From positions 124,001 through 188,000 of the forward strand of contig JAQIJD010000002.1 in the NCBI GenBank assembly GCA_036946415.1: a DNA stretch of 64,000 bases, in the 5' to 3' direction. Both the position numbers and the translations under genes were made by a program. Position 1 is the stretch's first letter, and the number at the start of each line of letters is the position of its first letter. The notes beneath the pieces were generated by a model. That model was not told the DNA's origin. It was given only the letters and a program-made list of their open reading frames with translations, and did no database searches. Positions 1 to 8,929 of this stretch are shown one piece after another. The DNA comes from Sphingomonas_Q fennica_A. GTDB lineage: Bacteria > Pseudomonadota > Alphaproteobacteria > Sphingomonadales > Sphingomonadaceae.

Positions 1-1136
1 GCGATCCAGCCGAGCAACGAGAAGGCGGCCAGCACGCTGGTGCCCGGCCACGCGATCCGCACCCCCGCCGTCACCGCGACGCTGGCGAACTGACCGATCG
101 AGAAACAGGCCTGCCAGATGCCGATGCCGCGCCCGCGCACCCCCGCGTCCAGCCCGCGCGCGGCGGTGGTCAGCAGGGTGGGGAGCAGCAGCCCGCAGGC
201 GACGAGGTTCAGGAAGGCGAGGGCGACGAACGGCCCGATCGCGTGGACCTGGCCCAGCCCGACCAGCGTCACCCCGGCCAGCAGCAGTTCCGCCGCCAGC
301 AGACGCGCGAACGGCTGATCCGAAACCCGCCAGAAGCACAGCGCCCCCACGGGCACACCGAGCGTGGCCACGGCGGAGAAGATGCCGATCCGGCCGCTGT
401 CGACCAGGCCGATCGCGGACAGGCCGAGCCCGATCTGGAACTGCACGGCGTAGAAGAGGATGGAGCCGAAGATCGAGATCGCGCACAGGCGCAGCAGCCA
501 GGCCCATGGCAGCGCCGACCATGGCGCCGGAACGCCGGCATCGCCGTGACTGCGCATATCCCACGTCAGCCGCCAGAGCGCGACGGCGAGGGGCAGGGCG
601 AGCCCATAGGCCAGAAACGGGCCGCGCCACCCCAGCGCGCTGCCCAGCAGCCCCCCGACCGGCAGGAGGACGAGTGCCGCCGCGGTGGCGGTGATCGTCT
701 GCCCCGACAGCCAGCGGTTCCGATCACGGCCGGAGAAATAGTCGCCGATGAGGGCGGTGCTGAGCACCAGGATGAACGCTTCGGTGAGGCCGAGCGCCAT
801 GCGCGCGACGAAGATCGCGGCGAAGTCCGTCAGGACGAGGGGCAGGAGGCCGACGACCGCATAAGCGAGCGTGGCCGCGATCAGCAGCGTCCGCCGTCCC
901 CACCGGTCCCCCGCGAAGCCCGCCAGCGGGGATAGCAGCCCCGCGATCAGGCCGGGTACGGCCAACAGCGCCGGCACCCAGAAGATGTGGTCGGGAACGT
1001 GCCCGAACGCCGCCATGAGGTCCGGCAGGACCGGTGCCAGGATGATCCCGCCCATGACGGTCAGCGTGCTTGGCAGCACGAGCACGAAACCCTGCGGGCG
1101 GCCTGCGACGCGGGCGGGCGGAGGGGCGCTCATCAT
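1..1136 (-). CDS. MFS transporter, partial (C-terminus beyond window)
   Basis: About 378 codons are visible and the frame is still open at the left edge, so the C-terminus is missing. The start is a double ATG at 1136/1133. Translation gives successive hydrophobic helices and the MFS loop 2-3 signature GDRWGRR after the second helix, as expected for a 12-helix inner-membrane permease. It is divergent from the TonB receptor at 1457 and lies in a catabolic locus, so import of the substrate across the inner membrane is the likely role (inference). The substrate cannot be read from the sequence. Confidence 0.85.
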   Translation of the reverse strand, partial: MMSAPPPARVAGRPQGFVLVLPSTLTVMGGIILAPVLPDLMAAFGHVPDHIFWVPALLAVPGLIAGLLSPLAGFAGDRWGRRTLLIAATLAYAVVGLLPLVLTDFAAIFVARMALGLTEAFILVLSTALIGDYFSGRDRNRWLSGQTITATAAALVLLPVGGLLGSALGWRGPFLAYGLALPLAVALWRLTWDMRSHGDAGVPAPWSALPWAWLLRLCAISIFGSILFYAVQFQIGLGLSAIGLVDSGRIGIFSAVATLGVPVGALCFWRVSDQPFARLLAAELLLAGVTLVGLGQVHAIGPFVALAFLNLVACGLLLPTLLTTAARGLDAGVRGRGIGIWQACFSIGQFASVAVTAGVRIAWPGTSVLAAFSLLGWI

Positions 1137-1456
1137 ATGCGGACCCCGCGGCGCGACGCGATGGGGCCGGCATCGACCGGCCGCAGCGACCGGATGCCCG
1201 CGCCGAAATAGCAGATGTGCTCCCGAAACGGCATTCCGCCCCTCTCCGCCGGCGAATCTGGGCCGCCTTGGCGGCGGGCCTTCCGGTTCTGTGTCGCAAA
1301 ATCTCATGCGACGCAATGAATACGTATTCTTCGATCAGAACTTTTGTGTATGCTCGTGCAAACGGGATAAGGCGATTTGTGCGATTCGCCGCCATGGGCT
1401 CGTATGCGAGTTGGGCGTCCCGCTGGCAGAAAAGAATTTTGCAGAAGGGGATGGAT
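1137..1456. promoter_or_regulatory. Divergent promoter region, MFS / TonB receptor
   Basis: This 320-bp gap between divergent starts holds no convincing gene. The part from 1310 to 1440 is visibly more AT-rich than its surroundings, as expected for promoters. It includes a CG-centred partial palindrome at 1348-1363. Confidence 0.5.
1348..1363. promoter_or_regulatory. Possible LacI-family operator upstream of TonB receptor
   Basis: GTATGCTCGTGCAAAC is centred on CG and its half-sites match at 6 of 8 positions. It shares the words GTATGC and GCAAACGG with the stronger site at 7701-7716, but the half-sites sit in a different register. Binding by the LacI protein encoded at 7804 is a weak inference. 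Confidence 0.3.
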
Positions 1457-3784
1457 ATGTTTCGCTGGTTGCTGGCTTCGACCTGCCTGCTGACGTCCGC
1501 GGCGGGCCTGGCGCAGGGGATCGCGCCGCCGGATCCGGCCGGCACGGCCGATGGTGCGGGTGGCGCCGGCATTTCCGACATCGTCGTCACCGCGTCCCGC
1601 CGGGCGGAGAATGTCCAGCGATCGGCGCTGTCGATACAGGCGATCACGTCCGAGCAATTGTCGCGCCGCGGGATCAGCCGGCCCGAGGATCTGAACGTGA
1701 TCGCGCCCGGCGTTTCGGTGGCGACCGGCGGCAATTATCCGCAGACCTATATCCGCGGTGTCGGCAATTACGCGTCCAACAGCTATGCCGAAGGTGCGGT
1801 CGCGTACAATATCGATGGCGTTTATGTGTCGCGCAGCTGGGCGACACGCGCCGCCCTGTTCGATCTCGAGCGCGTCGAAGTGCTGAAAGGCCCGCAGGGC
1901 ACGCTCTACGGACGCAACGCGTCGGGCGGGGCGATCAACTTCATCACCGCGCGGCCGAAGCTCGGGCAGACCGGCGGCTTTGCGGAACTGGAAGCGGGCA
2001 ATTACGACCTGAAGCGCGGATCGGCGGCGGTGAACCTGCCGATCGGCGATACGGCCGCGCTGCGCGCATCGGGGCAGATCACGCACCGCGACGGCTATCT
2101 GACCGACGGCTACGACGACGACAAGTCGCAGAGCGCCCGGCTCCACCTGCTCTGGGAACCGAGCCGAGATTTGTCGCTGCTGCTGACCGGCGGCTATCAG
2201 CATGTCGGCGGCAAGGGGGCCGCATCCGTGGTCAATCCGAAGCTGCCCGGCACGCGGTGGCGTGGCCCGAGCGACCCGGCGGTGCGGGCGATCGTCGGCG
2301 CGCAGCCCGGCATCGGCCCGCTGCTTGTGGACGCGGGCTTCCGCAACGACGGCTTCCTCGACATCGACGTCTATTCGATCTCGGGCGAGGTGAACTGGCG
2401 GCTGGGCGATTTCGCGACCCTGACGGTGCTGCCGGCCTACCGCGAGGCGACCCTGCGCGATCGCAGCTACGTGCCCGGCTTCCAGGCGAACGACGACGAA
2501 CGGGACAAGCAGTCCAGCCTCGAGGTCCGCCTGGGTGGCGACGGCGATTTCCTGAAGTGGGTCGTCGGCGGCTTCTATTTCGACGAGGAGCAGTCCGACA
2601 TCGATGGTCGCAACCTTCTCATCCTGCAGGGCGTCAGTGCCCAGCGCACGCAGGAATTCGATTCGAAGATCCGCAGCTACGCCGGTTTCGGCCAGGCGAC
2701 GGCCAGCGTGACGGACACCTTCCGCCTGACGGGCGGCATCCGATACACCTACGAACGCAAGCGGCTCGCCGGCGTCACCAGCAGCTTCAGCTTCCCCGCC
2801 AATCCGCCCGCCGCACCATGCGGGGCGGGAACGTCCTTCGATGCCGCCAGCCCGTCACCACCGCTGTTCTGCCGGCGCGACGTGCCGCTCGGCGGGGAGC
2901 TGACCTTCAACAGCTGGACGTGGAAGGCCGGCGCCGAATATGACATCGGGCCGGCGTCGATGTTCTATGCGAACGCGAGCACGGGCTTCAAATCGGGCGG
3001 TTTCTATGGGGCCCCGGCGCCCAACACCTTCCGCCCCGAAAAGCTGACCGCCTTCGATGCCGGCATCAAGAACCGGTTCTTCGACAATCGTCTCCAGCTG
3101 AACCTTGAAGCCTTCTACTGGCTGTATGACGATCATCAGGAATCCTATCTCGGCCCGACGTCGATCCCCGGTTTCTTCACCTTCATCACGACGAATGCGG
3201 GCAAGGCCAAGAGCTACGGCGCGGATGTCGACATCCTCGTCCGGCCGTCGTCCGCCGACACGTTCAATTTGAAAGTGCAGTATAACAAAAGCCGGTACGA
3301 CAGCTTCGTCCGCCAGAACCCGACCGCGGCCTTCGGCCCGCCGGTCACGGGCTGCCCCGTCGGCCCGCTGATCGCCGGGCAGCAAGCCGTCGACTGTTCC
3401 GGCTTCCAGCTTGTCCGGACGCCGACCTGGACGGGGACGGCGGGCTACAGCCACGCCTTCGAACTGCCCCGGGGCGACCGCATCGCCGCCAGCGTCAACG
3501 GCCAGTTTGCATCAAGTTCGTTCCTGTCGATCGATTTCCTCGAAACGGCCAGGCAGGGTGGTTACGCGACCGTGGATGCGGACCTGTCCTACACCACGCC
3601 CGACCGGCGGCTGACGGTGACCGGCTATGTCCGCAACATCACCAATCAAGACGTGCTGACCCAGGGCCTGCGCTATCCCTTCGCGAACCCGGCGACGAAC
3701 CCCGCGATCGACGATCTCGGCCTCATCATGGCGGCGATCCGCCCGCCCAGGACGTATGGCGTGCGCGCCCGCTACGATTTCTGA
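1457..3784 (+). CDS. TonB-dependent receptor
   Basis: A 775-residue outer-membrane receptor. It has a short signal peptide (MFRWLLASTCLL, cleavage near AQG), a plug domain beginning DIVVTASRR with the typical RVEVLKGPQGTLYGRNASGG segment, and a beta-barrel ending in the terminal Phe required for outer-membrane assembly. ATG 1457 is chosen over 1451 because AAGGGG lies six bases upstream. It takes a substrate through the outer membrane using TonB/ExbBD energy. Its position next to an MFS permease and a ring-cleavage operon suggests a plant- or lignin-derived aromatic or glycoside, which is inference. Confidence 0.92.
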   Translation: MFRWLLASTCLLTSAAGLAQGIAPPDPAGTADGAGGAGISDIVVTASRRAENVQRSALSIQAITSEQLSRRGISRPEDLNVIAPGVSVATGGNYPQTYIRGVGNYASNSYAEGAVAYNIDGVYVSRSWATRAALFDLERVEVLKGPQGTLYGRNASGGAINFITARPKLGQTGGFAELEAGNYDLKRGSAAVNLPIGDTAALRASGQITHRDGYLTDGYDDDKSQSARLHLLWEPSRDLSLLLTGGYQHVGGKGAASVVNPKLPGTRWRGPSDPAVRAIVGAQPGIGPLLVDAGFRNDGFLDIDVYSISGEVNWRLGDFATLTVLPAYREATLRDRSYVPGFQANDDERDKQSSLEVRLGGDGDFLKWVVGGFYFDEEQSDIDGRNLLILQGVSAQRTQEFDSKIRSYAGFGQATASVTDTFRLTGGIRYTYERKRLAGVTSSFSFPANPPAAPCGAGTSFDAASPSPPLFCRRDVPLGGELTFNSWTWKAGAEYDIGPASMFYANASTGFKSGGFYGAPAPNTFRPEKLTAFDAGIKNRFFDNRLQLNLEAFYWLYDDHQESYLGPTSIPGFFTFITTNAGKAKSYGADVDILVRPSSADTFNLKVQYNKSRYDSFVRQNPTAAFGPPVTGCPVGPLIAGQQAVDCSGFQLVRTPTWTGTAGYSHAFELPRGDRIAASVNGQFASSSFLSIDFLETARQGGYATVDADLSYTTPDRRLTVTGYVRNITNQDVLTQGLRYPFANPATNPAIDDLGLIMAAIRPPRTYGVRARYDF

Positions 3785-3792
3785 GAGCGGAC

Positions 3793-3838
3793 GCGATCGG
3801 GGGACGGCGGGGCGGGGCGCCCGCCGGCTCCCGATCGC
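3793..3838. terminator. Hairpin after TonB receptor gene
   Basis: A perfect 9-bp inverted repeat, GCGATCGGG / CCCGATCGC, encloses a GC-rich interior that can itself pair (GGCGGG / CCCGCC). It starts 9 bases after the stop codon. No T-run follows, so the terminator call is moderate. Confidence 0.5.
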
Positions 3839-3902
3839 GAGGCGCCGCGAATGGCGAACGCCCCGGCATGCGGCATCGGGCCTATGCCTCTCGGCCAACG
3901 AC

Positions 3903-3935
3903 AAAGGGGGGACCGCCCGCCCGGCGATCCCCCTT
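3903..3935 (-). terminator. Terminator of the minus-strand hydrolase-to-epimerase operon
   Basis: Read on the minus strand, AAGGGGGA pairs with TCCCCCCTT across a GC-rich loop and is followed by TTTGT. It lies about 20 bases past the epimerase stop at 3955. Confidence 0.6.
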
Positions 3936-3954
3936 CGGCGGCGCAGGCTGCGCG

Positions 3955-4902
3955 CTACCGGACGGCGCGGTCCACCAGCCGATCGATCGTGCCGTCGTGG
4001 CGGAAACCGAGGCGATCGGCGATGGCGGTGGTGAGCGGTGGCTGGCGCGCGAACTGCGCCTCGAGGATCTGGTCGGGCGCATAGCTGACGCGCGACCCGC
4101 TGTCTGGGAAGCGGCGGCCGAGTGCGGCGATGACGTCGGCGATCCGCACGCACTGCGCGGGCAGGGTGAAGGCGCGGCGGCCGCCCGCCGATCCGGCGGG
4201 CAGGCGTGCGGCATGGAGGAATGCCGCGACACAGGCCGGCACCGAGATCAGCCAGGTGGTGCCGTCACCCGATACCGGCAGGACGATATCCCGCCCGGCC
4301 GCGTAATCATGGAACATCGTGTTGAGGAAGGCCGATTTGAGCCGCGCGTCCGCATCCGGGCGGGCGACGATGCCGGGCAGCCGGATGGCCAGCCCGTCGA
4401 TCCAGCCGCGCGCGCTGAACTGTTCCAGCGCGACTTCCATCATCCTCTTCTGCGCGCCGTAGGTCATGGTCGGCTGCGGCAGCGTATCGTCGTCGACCCG
4501 GTCGGGCAGATCGGGACCGAAGACCGCGATCGAACTGGCGAAGACGACCCGCGGGGGCCGCGCGGCATCGCGCACCGCCTCGAACAGGGTCAGCGTCGCA
4601 TCGACGTTGATGCGGCGCGACAGATCATAATGCGCCTCGGCGGTGCCGCCGAGGATGCCGGCGAGATGCAGCACGATATCGGCGCGGCCGTCGATCGCAC
4701 GCGCCAGCGTCTCGGGATCGCCGAAATCCCCCTCGATCGCGCGGGCGCGGGGATCGTGGGCGATGCCGTCGGCCTTCAGGTCGAGCAGGGTGAAGCGGCA
4801 ATCGGCCATGTCGTCCGCCGCGAGCAGCGCCGCGACCAGCTTGCGGCCGATGAAGCCGCCCGCGCCCGTGACAACGACGTGCCGCGTCGCGGTGACGGTC
4901 AC
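3955..4902 (-). CDS. NAD-dependent epimerase/dehydrogenase, DenD-like
   Basis: A 315-residue extended SDR protein. The nucleotide-binding motif TGAGGFIG is at residues 12-19 and the catalytic YGAQK (YxxxK) lies near residue 150. The pattern HLAG..GGTAEAHYDLSRRINVD and the DDDTLPQPTMTYGAQK region resemble D-erythronate dehydrogenase (DenD), which oxidises a four-carbon sugar acid with NAD. It could equally act on a ring-cleavage product or the sugar part of a phenolic conjugate. Its start overlaps the cupin stop by ATGA (4899-4902), so it is translationally coupled as the last gene of the operon. Confidence 0.8.
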   Translation of the reverse strand: MTVTATRHVVVTGAGGFIGRKLVAALLAADDMADCRFTLLDLKADGIAHDPRARAIEGDFGDPETLARAIDGRADIVLHLAGILGGTAEAHYDLSRRINVDATLTLFEAVRDAARPPRVVFASSIAVFGPDLPDRVDDDTLPQPTMTYGAQKRMMEVALEQFSARGWIDGLAIRLPGIVARPDADARLKSAFLNTMFHDYAAGRDIVLPVSGDGTTWLISVPACVAAFLHAARLPAGSAGGRRAFTLPAQCVRIADVIAALGRRFPDSGSRVSYAPDQILEAQFARQPPLTTAIADRLGFRHDGTIDRLVDRAVR

Positions 4903-5381
4903 GGGTGGACCTCTTCCATCACCCGTCCGCCGACGACGACGGGCGCCGCCTCGATCAGGATGAAGGCGATCCGGCAGGGGGTGGTGGCGGACGGATTGCG
5001 CCAGAGGTGGTTGGTGCCGCGCTGGACGACGATGTCGCCCGCCGCGAGGTGGACGATCTCGCCGCCGTCCAGCTCCAGCTCCAGCTCGCCCGACAGGACG
5101 ATGCCGTAATCGATCGAGAAGCTGCGGTGCATCGGCGAGGCGCGACCGGGCAGCATGTCGACGATGCGGATCACCGATCCGCCCTTCAGCGTCAGCCCGG
5201 CCTGCTGGACGCCGTCGTCCCCGCGATTGAGATCGACGGGGACGGTCGGCGTCGTCCAGACCAGCTGGAAGTCGGCATCGCCGCTGGCGATGCGCTGCGG
5301 GGTCAGGCTATCGTCGCTGCGGACGATCGATCGGCCCTCGTCATCGTGCGTCGTGACGATGCGGCGGAAGCTGTTGGCCAT
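4899..5381 (-). CDS. Cupin domain protein
   Basis: A 160-residue single-domain cupin. Cupin motif 1 has the form MHRSFSIDYGIVLSGELEL and motif 2 includes GTNHLWRN. The MHRT-type first motif is common in small cupins within aromatic-degradation operons. The usual second His of motif 1 is replaced, so the metal site may be incomplete. A role in ring-cleavage product processing or metabolite binding is inferred from context. It lies 10 bases after the VOC gene and overlaps the epimerase start. Confidence 0.8.
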   Translation of the reverse strand: MANSFRRIVTTHDDEGRSIVRSDDSLTPQRIASGDADFQLVWTTPTVPVDLNRGDDGVQQAGLTLKGGSVIRIVDMLPGRASPMHRSFSIDYGIVLSGELELELDGGEIVHLAAGDIVVQRGTNHLWRNPSATTPCRIAFILIEAAPVVVGGRVMEEVHP

Positions 5382-5390
5382 GATATCCCC

Positions 5391-6449
5391 TCAGATCGCA
5401 TGTTCGTCATCGGCGGTGAGAGCACCGAGCCGCTCCGCCTCCGGGTTCGGCCGATGCTTGCGATAGGCCTCGAACGAACGTTCGTCGGCATCGTAGCTGA
5501 CGTCCCACGGAATGTCGTCGCCTCGGAAGATCGGCGGGGCGTTGGCGGCCCACAGCAGCGACCCGAACTTGAAATCCCACGCGCGCGGCACCCAATTGTC
5601 GTCAAGATAATCGGTATCGGCGTGATATTCGGCCTCGCCGCCGTTTGGATTGTCGATGTAATAATAGATGGCCGACGAGATGCGGTGGCGCGAGATGCCG
5701 CCCGAAGAATTGACGCTGCTGTTCTTCCAGCCACGCTTGTCCATGATGTTCGCGCCCAGCATCACCTCGTCGATATCATCCATGCCGAAGGCGATGTGCA
5801 TGAAGCCGTGCGTATCGGGGGCGAAGGGCAGATCGCAATTCACCCAGAATATGCTGTGATGTTCGTTGGTGCCGTCGGGCCGGGCGAAGATGCCGACGCC
5901 CTTGGAATGATCCGAATAGCGGAAGTCAAGATAATCGCGGTAGAATTCGTAGGAGCCGATATAATCGGGCGAGAAGAAGACGACATGGTTGATCGTCTTC
6001 GGGATGGCCTTGTGCCGCCACTGGCGCCACTGGTTGAGGCGCTTGATATTGTCGGGCGCGTTGACCGGATCGGGGTTCGTCACCACCCGCCGCTTGGCCC
6101 AGACGCGCAGCCCGCAATGCTGCCCGTCCGGCGCCTGGAAATAGGCCGCGCCATGCTCGTCCCGCTGCACGTCCACCACGCCGCCCAGCCGGTCGACCAG
6201 CGCCTCCAGCCGTTCCTGCGTGTCGACCCCCCACATGGTGCGGCGGAGGCCGCTGCCGGGAAAATTGCGCGCCGGCAGGCGTTCGTCGTCACCGTGCCGC
6301 ACGATCACGCGGCTGCCCGACGGCAGCACGAACACGCTTTCGCCGGCATCCCGGTGCCGCAGATCGAGGCCGAAGTCGCTCCAGAAGCGCGTGCACAGGT
6401 CGACGTCGTCGACGCCGAACTCCACGCTTTCGATCCCCAATATGGCCAT
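5391..6449 (-). CDS. VOC family extradiol dioxygenase-like protein (two domains)
   Basis: A 352-residue protein with two vicinal-oxygen-chelate modules, roughly residues 1-120 and 145-300, the layout of type I extradiol ring-cleaving dioxygenases. Candidate Fe(II) ligands in the second module are the His of INHVVFF, the His of FMHIAFG and the Glu of EAEYHAD. The expected reaction is meta-cleavage of a catechol-like ring, which fits the neighbouring alpha/beta hydrolase that would cut the resulting C-C bond. The start ATG 6449 follows the hydrolase stop by 14 bases. Confidence 0.82.
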   Translation of the reverse strand: MAILGIESVEFGVDDVDLCTRFWSDFGLDLRHRDAGESVFVLPSGSRVIVRHGDDERLPARNFPGSGLRRTMWGVDTQERLEALVDRLGGVVDVQRDEHGAAYFQAPDGQHCGLRVWAKRRVVTNPDPVNAPDNIKRLNQWRQWRHKAIPKTINHVVFFSPDYIGSYEFYRDYLDFRYSDHSKGVGIFARPDGTNEHHSIFWVNCDLPFAPDTHGFMHIAFGMDDIDEVMLGANIMDKRGWKNSSVNSSGGISRHRISSAIYYYIDNPNGGEAEYHADTDYLDDNWVPRAWDFKFGSLLWAANAPPIFRGDDIPWDVSYDADERSFEAYRKHRPNPEAERLGALTADDEHAI

Positions 6450-6463
6450 GGTCCGTCCTCTTC

Positions 6464-7624
6464 TCAGCGTGTCGGGCAACCGAACCGCTCGGCGATCCAG
6501 TCGGCGATGAAGTCGCGCGCCACGGTGCCGTTGTCGGCGCCGCAATGCTCGATCTCGAAATCCTGCTCGGTGAAGATGCGCAATTCGCGATCGGCGCTGT
6601 TGACCGCCTGCCCGAAGCTGCGCTCGGCATAGTCGACCGGGATCTGGCGATCGCCCGCGCCGTGCGTCACCAGGAACGGCGCGGTGATGCGTTCGACCAC
6701 CCCGTCGAGCGACATGGCGGGTGCCCAGGCCATGAAGGCGTCGATGTCGGGCTTGCCGAACACCCACATCACATGATCCCAATAATGCGGGACGGGATTC
6801 TCGCCCTCGCGCGCCATCCGCCGCGCCTGCATCTCGCCCCAGTCGTGATTCGCGCCCATCACCGCGCACAGGCTGAAGCGCGGCTCGAACGCGGCGGCGC
6901 GCGGCGCATAATAGCCGCCGAGCGAGAGGCCGAACATGCCGATCCGTGCCGGATCGACATCGTCGCGCGCGAGCAAGGTCTCGAGCGCGGGCGTCGCCCA
7001 GCGCTCGGCTTCGTGCGTGCCGGCCATGCCCCGCAGGCGCAGCGCCTCTCCGGTGCCGGGCTGGTCCAGCAGCAGGGTCGAGATGCCGCGCCGGGCGAGC
7101 GCCTGGGCGAAGCCGTTGCCGAACACCTGTTCCTTCATGCTGTCCAGCCCGTTGCAGCTGACGATGCACGGGGCGCGCCCCGATCGCGCCGCCGGCGCGC
7201 GCACGAACAGCGCCGGATAGCTCTGCCCCTCATAGGGTATCTCGAGGAACTCGACATCGTCCCCGCCGAGCGCGATCGAGCGGCGGAAATGGGCGAGACC
7301 GTCGCGATACGCCTGCCAGCGGGGGGCATAGTCCCGCGCCTGCAACCGTTCGGCGTTCAGATAATAGCCGGAGGCGCGAAACAGCTTGGCCGCGGCCGAC
7401 CAGCTCCGTCCCGCCGCCTCGTCGACGCGGGCGTTGGCGACGAGCTGGTCGGCAACCGCGATCCAGCTGTCGAAGAATTGCGCCGTGCCGGCGTCCGCGC
7501 CGTTTGCCGCCGCATCGCGGAGCGGCCGGCAGGCGACATCCACCTCGCCATGGTTGCCGCCGCCGATCAGCGCGAGGTTGACGCCCAGATTCCAGATGTA
7601 ATTGCCGGCGAAGGGTTCGAACAC
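6464..7624 (-). CDS. Alpha/beta hydrolase, C-C bond hydrolase-like
   Basis: A 386-residue hydrolase with a helical N-terminal cap region of about 130 residues. The nucleophile elbow GLSLGG places the catalytic Ser at 234, and THGAGDRQIP carries the likely catalytic Asp. The architecture resembles 2,6-dihydroxypseudooxynicotine hydrolase and related enzymes that cleave C-C bonds of aromatic degradation products. I chose GTG 7624 because it has GGAG eight bases upstream. An upstream extension to 7762 would put the LacI operator inside the gene. It is the first gene of the operon and divergent from lacI. Confidence 0.82.
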   Translation of the reverse strand: MFEPFAGNYIWNLGVNLALIGGGNHGEVDVACRPLRDAAANGADAGTAQFFDSWIAVADQLVANARVDEAAGRSWSAAAKLFRASGYYLNAERLQARDYAPRWQAYRDGLAHFRRSIALGGDDVEFLEIPYEGQSYPALFVRAPAARSGRAPCIVSCNGLDSMKEQVFGNGFAQALARRGISTLLLDQPGTGEALRLRGMAGTHEAERWATPALETLLARDDVDPARIGMFGLSLGGYYAPRAAAFEPRFSLCAVMGANHDWGEMQARRMAREGENPVPHYWDHVMWVFGKPDIDAFMAWAPAMSLDGVVERITAPFLVTHGAGDRQIPVDYAERSFGQAVNSADRELRIFTEQDFEIEHCGADNGTVARDFIADWIAERFGCPTR

Positions 7625-7700
7625 GCGTGCGGCTCCGATCGGTTCGTTGGCGGGGGCCGTGGCCCGGGTTCGCCAGCGACATGCCCCAACTTGTCCCGTC

Positions 7701-7716
7701 TTGCAAGCGTATGCAA
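7701..7716. promoter_or_regulatory. LacI-family operator between hydrolase operon and lacI gene
   Basis: TTGCAAGCGTATGCAA is an imperfect 16-bp palindrome (6 of 8 half-site positions match) with the central CG typical of LacI/GalR operators. It lies 77 bp upstream of the hydrolase start and 55-88 bp upstream of the regulator's possible starts, so one site could control both directions. The regulator at 7804 is the obvious candidate ligand. Confidence 0.65.
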
Positions 7717-7803
7717 ACGGCCCGCCGGCGATCCTTGCGGTTCGGGTCCGGCTCCTGCACAAGGCCGCTGATGTCCGCCCGCTCCCGCATCGAAGACAAT
7801 CGC

Positions 7804-8832
7804 ATGATCGCCACGGCGAACGATGTCGCCCGCGAAGCCGGCGTATCGCAATCCGCCGTCTCGCGGGCGTTCACGCCGGGCGCCAGCATCGCCGCCAACA
7901 CCCGCGTCAAGATCCTGGCGGCGGCCGAACGGCTCGGCTACCAGCCGAATCTGATCGCCCGATCGCTGATCAGCGGCCGTTCCAACCTGATCGGCGTCGG
8001 CGTGGGCAACCTTGCCAATCCCTTCTTCGCCGAAGCGCTTGAGCGCTTCTCGTTCGCGTTCGAGGATGCCGGCCTGCGCCTGCTGCTGTTCCCGATCGAC
8101 GGATCGGTCACGCTCGGCACCGAAATCCACGAGGTGCTGCATTACCGCCTCGATGCGCTCATCCTGCTGTCGGTAACGCTCACCTCGACGCTCGCCACGC
8201 AATGCCAGCGGGCCAAGGTGCCGGTGATCCTGTTCAACCGGCAGGGGAGCGATCCAAGCATCTCCTCGGTCATCGGCGCCAACGAACTGGGCGCGCGGAC
8301 GATCGCGGCCTTCCTCCATGCGGGCGGGCATCGGCGGCCGGCGATCATCGCCGGCCTGCCCGACAGTTCGACCAGCCAGCAGCGCGAGCAGGGCTTTCAC
8401 GGCTGGTTCGCGGAACGGGGCCTGCCCGCGCCGATATCGGAGCGGGGCGATTTCCAGCACGACCAGGCGGCGGCGGCGATGCGGCGGCTGATGCTCCGGC
8501 CCGACCGGCCCGATGCGGTGTTCTGCGCCAACGACCATATGGCGATCGCCGCCCTGAACGTCGCCCGGTTCGAATTCGGGCTGGAGCCGGGGCGCGACGT
8601 TTCGATCGTCGGCTTCGACGATGTTCCGCAGGCCGCCTGGCCCGCTTATTCGCTGACGACGTTCGCGCAGCCGCTGGTGCCGATGGTGGAGCGCACGATC
8701 GAGACCATCCGCCGGCTGCGCGACGATCCCGGCGCGACCGTCCATTCCGTCATCGACGGCAATCTGATCGTCCGGTCGAGCGCGCGGGCGCCCCGCGTCG
8801 CCTTCCATCCGCCGGACGAAACGCGAGCATAG
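7804..8832 (+). CDS. LacI family transcriptional regulator
   Basis: A 342-residue repressor-type protein. The N-terminal helix-turn-helix (ANDVAREAGVSQSAVSRAFT, residues 5-24) and hinge helix are followed by a periplasmic-binding-protein-like effector domain (NLIGVGVGNLANPFFAEAL onward). ATG 7804 gives the canonical few residues before DVA. An ATG at 7771 with AAGG upstream would add 11 residues and is possible. It probably senses the locus substrate or an intermediate and releases the operator at 7701-7716, controlling the divergent catabolic operon. Confidence 0.9.
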   Translation: MIATANDVAREAGVSQSAVSRAFTPGASIAANTRVKILAAAERLGYQPNLIARSLISGRSNLIGVGVGNLANPFFAEALERFSFAFEDAGLRLLLFPIDGSVTLGTEIHEVLHYRLDALILLSVTLTSTLATQCQRAKVPVILFNRQGSDPSISSVIGANELGARTIAAFLHAGGHRRPAIIAGLPDSSTSQQREQGFHGWFAERGLPAPISERGDFQHDQAAAAMRRLMLRPDRPDAVFCANDHMAIAALNVARFEFGLEPGRDVSIVGFDDVPQAAWPAYSLTTFAQPLVPMVERTIETIRRLRDDPGATVHSVIDGNLIVRSSARAPRVAFHPPDETRA

Positions 8833-8929
8833 AGAATACGAATTCACGGGGGCGGGGGCGACTTGGTTTCGGCGCTCGTGCTGCGATATTGCGATGACGG
8901 GCGCGGGCCGGTCGGCACCGGCCGCCGGC

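Noticed and set aside
724..1734. Long minus-strand open frame across the MFS/receptor gap
   Set aside because: It crosses two well-supported genes and their promoter region, and its translation is Arg/Pro/Ala-rich without domains.
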